Positions 14,140 to 24,409 of a stretch of 64,000 bases of DNA are shown here, piece by piece. The number at the start of each line of letters is the position of its first letter. The stretch's first letter is position 1. A program made the translations under genes and the position numbers. Source of the DNA: Caprimulgus europaeus (lineage: Eukaryota; Chordata; Aves; Caprimulgiformes; Caprimulgidae); NCBI GenBank assembly GCA_907165065.1, contig OU015532.1, positions 37,242,339 to 37,306,338 of the forward strand, in the 5' to 3' direction. The notes beneath the pieces are model-generated. The model did no database searches and had not been told where the DNA came from. It saw nothing but the letters and a program-made list of their open reading frames with translations.

Positions 14140-14560
14140 CTTCTGAAAGACATTTGACAGTGGAGCTGACATTAATGGTCAGTTCACTGGCAGAGGAATA
14201 CAGTTTGATTTATATGTTTTCCTGCTAAGATGTCAGATTGACAGCCCTGGGAACAGAAATACTCAGCTAATTGCCCAAACATGCAGCATATTGCAAACAT
14301 TGCCAACCTTTCACAGCAATAGGATCTTGATCCTCGAGCGTGAGAGCACATCTAAGCCTTCAGAGGGCATTCAGTGCTGAACCCGATAGGGCCTAAGAAG
14401 TACTTTTTGTTAGATCTCTTCATTATTCACTAAGGTAAACAATGACCATGAGTTTCTTTTGTGTAAAGCAATTGAACAGCCAGCCTGGCAATAACAGCAC
14501 CGAGTCAGAATTAACAGCAGCAACGTTTCAAGCTACGGTAACTTTATCCTGAAAGGCTGC
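14140..14560. promoter_or_regulatory. Candidate enhancer with MEIS/TGIF-type palindrome
   Basis: The sequence has low redundancy and dense transcription-factor-like words. TGTCA at 14231-14235 and TGACA at 14239-14243 form a perfect 13-base dyad, the half-sites expected for TALE homeodomain proteins (MEIS, PREP, TGIF). GTAAACA at 14435-14441 matches the forkhead core. These motifs are seen directly; enhancer activity is an inference. No coding frame overlaps convincingly. Confidence 0.35.
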
Positions 14561-14828
14561 AGCTCCCAGTTTCCATCCCATGAGTGAGCACTTACCCCCC
14601 CACACCTCCCCAGCCATTGTATCTCTCCCTGCAGCTCCGCTGCCAGGAATGACCAGCCTGCAAGTTTGGGTTACACATTCTTCAGGATTTCTAAACTAGC
14701 ACTAGTGTAAATTTAGTCTCTGAGGCTGGGTCAGGAGTAGTATTTGTCAATAGGTGGTTGCTGAATCAACACTGCTGTTCCCGTGTGTACCCATCACAGC
14801 AAGTCCTGACTGCTGACTGGTTGTGAAA

Positions 14829-15113
14829 CTTCTCATTCTTTCCCTGACCCTTCCTGCATCTGCTCCTCTCCTCCTTTTCAGGGTTTCCCCCTCCCATTTC
14901 TCTCATTCATGCCCTCTCTATTTCCCTTCACCTCTCCCATCCACTTCTTTTCCATTTTTTTTCTCCCTGCTCTTGTCAGTGCCAGTCCTCCTGCACGTCC
15001 TCACGCCTGCTTCTTTCCCTTTCTTGCATTACATTTTTTCCTTCATCTGTCCCCACTTTTTTTTTCATTTCTTCATCTTCCTACTGCTTCCTGTCCCCCT
15101 CCTCCCATCCCCC
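14829..15113 (+). repeat. Long polypyrimidine tract
   Basis: About 285 bases of the plus strand are strongly biased to C and T, with runs such as TTTCCCTTCACCTCTCCC. Such homopurine-homopyrimidine DNA can form triplex structures. It gives rise to frames rich in Ser, Pro, Phe and Leu, which are composition artefacts and not genes. Confidence 0.8.
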
Positions 15114-15519
15114 CATGGAATAAGCAGCGGTGTTATGAATAGGGGAATGCTATTAGCAACGTTGTGTTAATCTGTCCCGCATCGTTCCTCTGGCTTGTCC
15201 TCCTAGTTTCTCGTTACCAGTTGCCTTAATGGTGATCTAGTTAACATGTCAAATTTTATTATTTCCCTTCCTTTTATTATAAATCCAGGAGAAGGAGGGG
15301 AAGCAATAGGGATGTGCTTATTTGTCCTTTCCTCCTCCCATGAAGCCAGGGCAGATCGACTGTGGCTTTTTCTGTGCAGAAGAAGGGGTAGAGGCCCTGC
15401 CTTGAAAAACCTGGCTTTTTCCTCTCTTGAGGTTTTCTTCCAGGCCCTTTTTAAAGTGAATGGAGAGGAGTGATTTTCTTGTATCGCTGGCACTCTTTTC
15501 TTTCCCTCCTCCCCTCAGC

Positions 15520-15900
15520 ACTGTCACGTCCCTAATTAATTGAATTCCCTACTAGACCTTTTGTGAGTCATTTCAATTACCCATTAGTGAAGCAGCCTGG
15601 GATTTCTGCTGTGTTTTCACTCATCTTCCTGGAATTTCTCTTCTCTTCCCTCCCCCCTTCCCCTTTTAGTCACTCTGGTCTGTGAAAAGCATTAAATGGA
15701 CTTCAGTGCCGAGTGCCTATATTGTTTGCAGGCCCAGCTGCATACTTCCACACTCTGCCTTGTGCGTCACAGCTATTCATCTTGTTTTGTACTTGGCTCT
15801 GCTGCAGATGCTGTAAATATGGTAATTTTAGATTCCCTGATTGGAAAGGGTTGCAGGGCGGGTCTGAGTGGTAAGAGCACTGTTTGATTTACACTAGTTC
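15520..15900. promoter_or_regulatory. Candidate conserved non-coding block
   Basis: CCTAATTAATTGAATTCC at about 15530 holds paired homeodomain ATTA cores. Further on, CAATTACCCATTAGTG and TGCGTCACAGC (CRE/AP-1-like TGCGTCA) occur, followed by low-redundancy sequence to about 15860. Texture and motif clustering suggest a regulatory element. No gene is evident. This is judged by eye without alignment. Confidence 0.3.
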
Positions 15901-15904
15901 ATTC

Positions 15905-18900
15905 TAGTTTCACAGAGTTTGGGGTTTTAAGGATACAGTTGAAATGAAACATGGTTTTAAGGACAGTTTCTTTTTTAGTGTTAGGAGAGGAATAAATGTG
16001 AGGTTAGCTTTGTGTACTGACATGCAAAAGTGCTGCCCCAGGAACTCTAGGGAGACTGGGAAGAAATAAAACATGAGCAGGAGGTACCTCCTCAGATTAT
16101 TATGTAGCCTGCACACGTAGATAGCTGCAAAATGTGTATGGATCTGAAAACTCTAAAAATGGAAAAGGTCCAAGACAGAGAACTGTGAAAGGCAAATCCG
16201 GAGTTTGACAGAAATGCCATCAGTACTGAAGTACTGTAGACTTAAGGCAATCCCTGAAGAAAACAATCAAAGACAATCAAACAATCAATTTCTGGAAAAT
16301 TTTGGAAATACTAGGCAGGACTGTAACAGGTAACATGCATCATATTTCTGAGGAGAATAGGGCAGTGATAAAGTCAGCTTGCTAAAATGATGATAGATGC
16401 AGCAAGTGCCTGAAATCTGATGTCTGGAGAATCACATTTCTATTCTGAAATTGAATTTGTACAGCACATGAATCTTTCAGGCTCAGGGTAATTCTCAAGT
16501 GATACAGAGATGCAAACAGCATCACTGAGAACCAACCTGTCAGAAATGTGCCCCACGCATCCCAAGTTACAAGAGTAATTTACAGTGCTCAAGCTATTAT
16601 GATACTTTCATATTATGATGATTCTTATCCCTGTGAGGTTAGAGTATTTCACAAGAGAGCTGACTTTTGATAATCAGGCTGTTGTGAGAAGGCTCTCTCA
16701 TGGCTTCCCCAGGGAGGCTCATTTGTTGGACTGACGGGAAGTGAATTTATGAGGGTTCCTTGCACATCAGTATTCATAGGTACTTTTTTTTTTTCTTCCT
16801 AGCTCTTTACCCAGTCAAGGGAGAGAGGAATAGAACGGTGTGAAAATGCCACTCGATACAGGCACATTAAGATGTTTGTAGGAGACCTGCTGGGCATTAT
16901 TTTACCTTTTATGTCTTGAAATCTTGGGCCCCTGGTAAGCAGCAGTGGATTTCAGAGGTTCATGAGATGACTCTCGAGTTCTGCTACTTCAGAGGGTGAT
17001 GTTACTCAAGTCAAAACCAAGACACTGTAAAGAGAGAGAAAGGAGAGCATGTTTGAGTCCCCTTTTCTTCTGGGGCATGCAGCAGCAGGGCCCGCATCGT
17101 TTTATCTGAAGTTATCAGGTCATGGCAACACCTTTTTTTAGCTGTCTTTGATGCTGCTCTGTTTTCTTGCACACATACCATTGCTAGTATCGTGTTACAA
17201 GGTTTTATGATTTGGCATGTCTTACACCTTCTTATTTCTTACACATCCTCTCAGGTTAAGTTTTCCACTGCAGAGTTAGCCTGGTGAGGACTGCTACTGC
17301 TACCCAGCTTCTGGGCTGAGTGGCAGCAGCGTCTGAAATGGAGCTTTAGTCCTGCCATGGCTTCACCTGATGAGCTGTGCAGCGTGTGCTGGAGGATGCC
17401 AGGCGTACTGACTGAATTGCCCAAGCTCCAGGTGGCTTTCTGCACCATTCTGTAGTAACTCTTTTCTTTTCCTGAGTGTTCCCAGTGCAACAGAGGACTT
17501 CTCCTGCACTAGACCAAGAAAAAAAGCCATTTGTCACAGCACAGAGCTGGCTCCTGTAGCACTGGGAACATAGCACATGTACTATAGGTGAAAACCCTGT
17601 TGGTCCTTCCATGTCAAAATGTATCTGAAGTTCATTTACCTTATGTGGGAGCTAAATTCTCCTTGTGTACTGTTATTAGATTTCTTTAAAAGTTTTTTGC
17701 TGCTGCATGACACTGCTTGACTCCTACAAAATACTGCTCTGTTTTAGTCCACAACTGTTTGCATCTTAGTAGCGGATAAAAACCTGACACCAGATTAAAT
17801 AATGGAGTTAGTTCAGTTGGTTAGCAAAGAAGCTAGAGAAAGTTAACTTTACTGTATTCCAGCCTCTCTTGGAGTTTTCACAGATAGGTCTGCGTGCATA
17901 AATAAATCCACAACTTGTGGAAAATATGGTCCATTGTGGAGCTATTTTGGTCTTCCAGGGTTCTGGGCTGTAAAATGCCCTAGAGCTTGATAGGTTACAG
18001 TTACAGGCTATTTTCATTACTATATCTTTTCTGAGAGAGCAGCAAGAAAAATGTTGATTTCTCAAACAACTGAACAGTGACGGAGTTTTCTATTTTTACT
18101 TCGGTTTTGATACATAAAAACTAGATTTAGAATATGTCTGCTAAATCCCTCTACACTGCAAAGATCAAATTATAAAGATGGTTTTAATTCCCCTTGTCTC
18201 AGGAGTATCCAAGGGACTGGCTCAGTCTCTGTACACGTAACACAGGCTAGTGGTTGCTCCAGTATATGCCCATTTATAGCAGTTCTCTAGCAGCACCTTC
18301 TCCCTCAACTATCACTGCTTGTGCTCTAGATGAGGTGCACTGTTGAGAAAGAGAGTATAACGTGTGTGACATGAGAATCACAGTGTGCCAACATAGTTTT
18401 CAAGAAGCTTTAGTGGTTATCAAAGCTATGGCTATCTACTGATGTGGTTATGGAAGCACACTGATAAGATGTAAATAGATAATTAAATATTATCTGCCCA
18501 ATCTTTTCCTTTGTCTTGATGGTTTAGAGGAAGAAATGCTCTTTTGGAGGGAATTTTCCAGGAGAAAGGGAATGGTACCTGTATGTGTAGCCATAAGGTT
18601 TGTAATTTGTCTGTGCTCTGTGCCATGGATTGGTTACTCCTCAGAGGTGTAGAGCTGAGGACAGGATAGCCCCATGGTGAGTAAGTATGGAGGGAAAAGA
18701 TGTGTAGGGTTAGTGAAGAATATAAAGGAGGTCAAGAAGAAAAGAAAGAATAAAAGGGACATTCCAGGAAATAAATTACAATGTAATGACAGGGAAGAGA
18801 AGACCTTAGTAGCTGTATTATTTTTGAAAGAGAGAGAAGGGATCAGATCTGGATAATCAGAGAGATCAGGGAGGAAGAAATGGTTAGTAAGGACCAAGCA

Positions 18901-19355
18901 TTTAAGCATGGCTCTTCAGGTGATCTGTTGCCAGTTTTGAGATTAAATGAGGTTGGATATATTACCAATTTAAGTGAGCACATGCATGTAAAATACACGT
19001 TCAAAAATACTTCGCAGGGCTGGACTCAGTACTGTGTAGTGCAGTGAATTCTCAGCTCTTCCTGACCTCCCTAGCACCTTTCTGGAACTGCCCAATACTT
19101 TGTTTTGCTCCCAAATTCATTTTGTTTGAGCACTACCTTCAGCTCCACTGGCAGCTCTACCGAGCTCTGCGTCCCTTAGCACAGATGGCAGCTTTTAGGG
19201 GTTCAGGCTTCATTCACATGCCTCTTGGAAGTAGTCCAGTGTGTAACTTCTCAGGGTGAGTCCATGGCCAACTTTTGTCCTCCCCTAACTGTTGCTGCAT
19301 TGCTATTTAATATATGAAAATGACATTTAAAAGTGTATCTTAGCCAGTGTCCTTA
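15905..19355. other. Non-coding sequence with minor simple repeats
   Basis: No gene is supported. Three copies of ACAATCAA occur at 16263-16288. A purine-rich stretch lies at about 18690-18870. The frames at 17251-17612 and 18634-18909 are unremarkable, and no known repeat family was recognised. Confidence 0.5.
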
Positions 19356-19359
19356 ATTG

Positions 19360-19455
19360 GGTTAGTATTTGAGCCAGTAATCCAGGATTTCCTAGGTCCC
19401 AGTTCTGTATCCAATTCTTCTACAGGACAGATGTGTAATCTAGTCCAGTCCATCT
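19360..19455 (+). repeat. Degenerate MIR-type SINE fragment
   Basis: The order GGGTTAGTATTTGAGCCAG, an AGGATTTCCTAGGTCCCAG section, then a TGTGTAATCTAG section follows the MIR layout (tRNA-derived head, 'gagccag...cctgggttc', then 'tgtgtgacctt'). The copy is very old. It is identified by eye from known MIR organisation. Confidence 0.45.
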
Positions 19456-20355
19456 GCTGGGTTGCAAATGGCAGGTTAAGTTGCATACATGAAACACAGT
19501 GCATTTAACGGGATATGCAGTTTACAGGGTGAAGATGGGTAAAAACTCCTTTGAATTGATTCCCTTCCTCACAAATAACTTGTAAGCAAATTATTCATTT
19601 TTAGAAAATAAAGTATTAATCATGCCACCTTTTTTTAATCTAAGCAGCTTGATGGCAAAGATGTGGCCTAATTGTCCGTTTCTCCTTGGGGTTTGTGTTT
19701 GATTTTGCAAACACTGGGCACTTGGAGAGGGTCAGTTTGCATTCCTCCCTCTCCCCGTTATGTTGTGTTCTTAGGGGGGTTTGTACGGGCTGTCACGCTT
19801 GGCTCCCATGAGATCCCACATCTGGTAAAGGATAGAGTGTATGACCCCACTCCCAGCCTCTTCCTTACCTCCAGCCTCCCCCCATCATCTGAGAAGGTTA
19901 AACTAAAAGCAACATCTATGATGGCAAAGGTCCAAGTTTGAAATGTGTCCATTGTATGTGTTCAGTTCAAAAACAACATATCAAGGCGAGTGCAGTCCTT
20001 GCAAGTGGCACCCCTGGGCCTTCTTTTATTCCAAAGCAGAGGTATTTACCCAAGGAAAAGAGGGAAGTGACGGGGTAACAGAGTACACATGTTGTGAAAA
20101 TATGCAGGCAGCAACTGAAGAAAAAATAACATTCTGCCACAAGTAGCTGCCTTGTTCCTTAGCTTTTTTTTTTCCCTTCAGATTAGAACCAGCCATTTCT
20201 TGTGCTCTTTCAAGCACCTTCTGTGGTTTCCTGACAGCTGGCTGGAGAGGATTGAAACCTGGCTTGAAAAATGGGCCATGGGTCATGTTATTTTCAAGAA
20301 AGGAGAAGCAAAAATTCCCATAATGGTCAAAATTCACAGATTTGGGTCTTGGTGC

Positions 20356-20421
20356 TTGGTTGTTTTGTTGGTTGGTTGGTTTTGTTGTTGTTTTTTTTGT
20401 TTGTTTGTTTTGGTTTTTTTT
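20356..20421 (+). repeat. 66-base G/T-only low-complexity tract
   Basis: Every base on the plus strand is G or T, made mainly of TTGG, TTTG and poly-T units. It lies inside apparent short frames on both strands (Val/Leu/Phe-rich or Lys/Gln/Asn/Thr-rich), which are artefacts of this composition. Confidence 0.85.
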
Positions 20422-21659
20422 AGAAGATCAGTGGTGGATATTTGAATATATAACTTTAGTTTAAAATTATTCCTAAAGAACAAGTGCAGAATCAGCTCTT
20501 CACTTCTCTTCCCTCTGATTGGTTTATAATGGCAAGCAATATTTTGTGTGGAGTTACAGCCTGTCCTTTTACTCTGGAGTTTGAGAGGGAAATGTTCAGC
20601 TTCATAAAAGAGTATGCTGAGGTTTTCTGGAAGTATTTTGTTTGGTTTTTTAATGATGTGATAACACTTCTCTTGCAAAAACTGTTTCATTAACAGAAAG
20701 ATAAGTCTGAGCAGCAGCCTGCAGGCTGGTATTCTTGCTCCTGGCTTTCCTGAGCCTGAATTGAAAATACCAATACATTCCCAGCTTTATGTTCAAGCAG
20801 ATGTTTTCTGTTAGGAGCTATAAACCCTTCTGGTCTTCCATTCTTTGGTGAACAAGTTCTCTTTCTGAAATATTTTTAAAAGATGATACTTAGTTCACAG
20901 AAGTGCTAACTTAATTTGACCTGCATTTTAGGGCATGAGGCTTCCTCTTGGGAACAGGGTTCACCACCCCTGCAGCCAAAGGGCACAGCCCAGAAAGGTA
21001 GTGCTGTCAACTGTGTTTAAGGAAAGAAAGGAAAGAAAGCAGGAGCAGGGCAGGAGGTACAAGAGAAAAATATCAGCAGTAGGCAGCAAGTAGAGAAATT
21101 CATCATGCCCTGCTACATGGAGAGAGTCAGGAAGTCCAGCAAAAGTCCTACTGTCTGTGGAGCATAAAGAAGGTGAAAGTGTTGATTGAGTCTTGACTTT
21201 TGAGCAGAGGGATGAACAAACAACCATAGGCAGTGGCAGAGCATGCCTGGGGCAGGTACAGCAGCACTGGGAGTGGAGGGACTGCATGAGTGGAGAACTG
21301 GGACCACATCACCCGACCAGGGCATAGTCTGCATCAGCAACTCTGCATCCTCCAAGACATCTCCCAGAGCATCTTCCTTCTCTTTGCTTTAATAACATGT
21401 TACAGTCCCTTCTGTAGGAGAACTAGAATGCAGTCAAAAGAGAGGATGTCAGTATGGCCCATAACACTTCTAGAGACTCATTTAATAGCAATTTCAATAA
21501 GGATGGGTTTTGCAGTATGAGCAGACATTCTCTGAGGATGGGAATGGAAGCCCATTCCATACAGTTCACTGAATAGAGGGGGTTTTAATGGGTAGCTCAG
21601 ATAAAGATAGTCATCTCTTCTTACTCACAGATAGTGAGACTAAGCAGCACAGTCTCATG

Positions 21660-21755
21660 GGTAGAAGATGTTAGTGGCAACTAGGAGCTCCTTAATTCTG
21701 ATGTTCACTCAGCTCTGGACTTGTGGAGTTACGTGGGTGAACACTTTCAGCTAGT
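21660..21755 (+). repeat. Possible MIR-type SINE fragment
   Basis: TAGTGGCAACTAGGAGCTCC, then AGCTCTGGACTTGTGGAG, then GTGGGTGAACACTTT run in the same order as the MIR head and core ('aggactcctgggttc', 'ctctgccactgac', 'gtgtgacc...caagtcactt'). Decay is heavy, so the call is tentative. Confidence 0.35.
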
Positions 21756-21984
21756 AGTTAATCATATTGAACTACTTTGTGAAAATATGTGGGATAATTA
21801 GTTAGCATCTGCAAAATGTTTAGAAGATATAAATTTCCATATTTCTGCTAATTATTTGTGACAGTGCATCATACTGCGTGGTGTAAAAGAGATGTTGCAT
21901 TAACTAACCAGATGAATGTGTCTCTTCAGATCCTCTCATGTCCATGCTACAAATGATAAAAGCCCACTGATAAAAGATTAAACT

Positions 21985-22060
21985 AATTAAATCAAATTTT
22001 CTCATCCCATCACTGAGTTGCACTGATTTCTATGGAGCTATGCCCTTCATTAGTGATTTG
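21985..22060. repeat. Possible ancient palindromic repeat relic
   Basis: TTGCACTGATTTCTATGGAG followed by CTATGCCCTTC resembles a motif seen in old sauropsid interspersed repeats ('gacttcaatggagctatgcc...gatttac'). It is recognised only by resemblance, is short, and could be wrong. Confidence 0.25.
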
Positions 22061-22474
22061 GCTTACTGTGTCCAATGTATTTATAAACAAAATATATAAA
22101 TACAAAATTTATTAAGTTAGAGGGTCTACTGTCATAACCTATGTCTATTTTCATTAGGGATTTCTGCACCAGCAGTACCAAAATCACTGTGGAAGGTTAT
22201 GTTTTATAGCCTTCAACTGCAGAAGGAGTCCTTTCAGTGGTATTAACTCTCCCACATTCACACCAGAAAGTTGACTTGGCTTCTGTAAGTAGTATTGAGT
22301 GCCAAAACAGATTACTCCTACTGTGTAACCAGTTTTCACCTGGTTTTGTGTACAAAGGCTTTAATGAAAGAATACTTCTTGGAATGGTTTAATGGTTAGA
22401 GGAAGGTAGTGCAGTTCAAGGCTTTGCTAGGCAGTAGCTTAGGTATACTCAGGGATGTTCACAAACCACAGCAA

Positions 22475-22565
22475 ACCACTATAACTATGTGTAAAGCACC
22501 CTCATCAGAAAAATAGGTGTAAGATTATTACCACTTTGCAGGCTTTGTTACTCATGAGCTGTTTG
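22475..22565 (+). repeat. MIR-type SINE 3' half
   Basis: CACCCTCATCAGAAAAATAG, then GTAAGATTATTACCACTTTG, then GGCTTTGTTACTCATGAG match the order of the MIR core and tail: 'cctcatctgtaaaatgggg', 'ataataatacctac', 'gttgttgtgag'. The fragment is old and truncated. Confidence 0.45.
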
Positions 22566-23259
22566 CAGAGACTGAATGCTCTGAATCATCACTAGCTATT
22601 CTTATTGCAGTGTGATTTTTTTTAAAGTCTCTTTTTTTTCTCGTTTTGATATCATTTGCTGTCATAGCAATAGCCCTGTTTCTCGTATGACATTCTGGAC
22701 TCACTATTGTTTGAAATCTCTATTAGAACACTTGACAATAACATTTTCTTTCCAGACTGGCTTGTATTTTTTCCACCACTGATTTTTTTTTTTCCTGTTT
22801 ACCTAAAGTAGCTGAAGGAAAAGGCCACATTGCGTCAAGGCTGATAGGACAAGAGTTAGACCCACTGTATGTGCTGGTTGTATTCAGGCCTGCGAGCACT
22901 TCCTTTCTCCTCCCCCATACTCAAAGCCAGCTCTGCCCGTTCTTTGGAGTGGGCAGGATACTGAGATTTACAAGACCTCTACCCTTTGAAGTACTGGGAG
23001 ACTGAGGTTCTTGCACATTTCTTTACAAAGCCTGAGGAAAATAGGTACAGGGATCGTGTGAGGATGGAAAACTTCATATTCCCCACATTTCAGGTAGTGT
23101 GTTTGCCCTGGGAATAGAAGTAAAGGAATATGAGGTTTGCTGTGATTTGGTGCTTGGGATGGGTTACAATTTAAAACTTGCTCTGGGCTTAGGGCAGAGC
23201 CAAGTTCTGAAGTGATTTAGCCCTGCTGCATACATGTTTACTCCTGCATGGATATGGAC

Positions 23260-23480
23260 ATAATGGGAGAATTTGCCCTCGCGGAGCTGCGAAGGATTTG
23301 TTAACACACGGAAATCCCACTAGTTTAATTTAAATTGGTTTAACAGATTTACTGAAGCTTGTGCCACACCCATGTTCCTCATCTGTTTAAGCTACATTTC
23401 AGTAACTGCTTACACAAGGGTTTGCAATAGTTTAAGTAAATTGGATATAAACTGTACATGTACTTAAAGCAGTGTAATTT
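23260..23480. mobile_element. Possible DNA-transposon (MITE-like) relic
   Basis: The string TAGTTTAATTTAAATTGG at 23321-23338 recurs as TAGTTTAAGTAAATTGG at 23428-23444. The surrounding GTTTAA-rich sequence resembles old sauropsid non-autonomous DNA elements built from 'ggtttaa...ctaaac' words. No intact terminal repeat or target-site duplication could be placed, so the class is uncertain. Confidence 0.3.
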
Positions 23481-24386
23481 TCCTACATAAACAAGAACGT
23501 AGTGAAAACCTATGGACAACCCCCTTCCTCCAGACCCAGCTGGAAGGCATCACTGAGCCCAGTTACCACGATCCTCTCTCAGCCACCTCCAATCACTCAG
23601 CCATGGAGGGGGTTTGTGTAAGTGCTCCCCAGTATGCTTCAGGGTGGAGGGTAAAGGTGGGTTATCTCAAACCACTCGTTTAAACTGATGTGACACGTCT
23701 TGCCCAAAGTGTGCTAGGGAGCACTCACCCTGGCAGCTCAGCTGCCTGCTGGGGAGAGAGCCCTGAGCAGGGTGATGGGGAGAGGCAGCTGGAGGGCAGC
23801 AGTATCTCAGGCTGGGACAGCTGTGTGCAGAGTGAGCATCTATCTGCCCATTGCCTAACTTTACCCATTACTAAAGAATTCGAAGTTGATTTAATTTCCA
23901 AATCAAGGAGCATCAACTTCTGTCTGCTACTGTGCCACCATCCAATCTGGCAAGAGGACAGGAAGTTTGGCTACTCTAAATCATTTCCATTTCCCAGTTA
24001 TTGCAGAATATTCAGGAGAGGAGGTTTCAGTTCAAAATCCAAAGGGACTCACTTGCCATGTCTCTTCATGGGTAGTTCACTGTCTATCATTCTAACTCTG
24101 GAATGCCTTTGCACAGCTACTTTTCACTTTCACTCTTCATTTAGTTTTGCTTCGTTTGCCATTGCTGACCAAAAGCAACATGTTTTCTTTCCAGTGCCTT
24201 CAGTGGAATTAAGTGGGGCAGGGTCCAGTTACCTCTGTCCTAACTACAGAAGATCTTTTATAAATATCTGGAAAATCCCTTCAGCATTAAGGAGTGAAAA
24301 TGTAGCAGCTCATGGGCTACGTTCAGTAGCAACTCAAAAGTGGATCAGACAGTTTCTTTCTGCATTTTCCCAGGGTTCAGCTCCAT

Positions 24387-24402
24387 AGCAGTTTAAACTG
24401 CT
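24387..24402. repeat. 16-bp perfect palindrome
   Basis: AGCAGTTTAAACTGCT reads identically on both strands. It may be a dimer-binding dyad or part of the same GTTTAA-rich relic found about 1 kb upstream. Confidence 0.7.
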
Positions 24403-24409
24403 CAGTCTG

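Noticed and set aside
14823..15170. Hydrophobic Ser/Pro/Phe/Leu-rich frame resembling a membrane protein
   Set aside because: It is produced entirely by the polypyrimidine tract.
20334..20690. 118-codon minus-strand frame with Lys/Gln/Asn/Thr-rich stretch
   Set aside because: The distinctive stretch is the complement of the G/T-only tract at 20356-20421.
23690..24388. 232-codon open frame on the plus strand, longest in the window
   Set aside because: It opens with GTG, not ATG (the local ATG is followed at once by TGA). It has no domain, is Ser-rich, and its first true ATG is deep inside the frame. Treated as chance.
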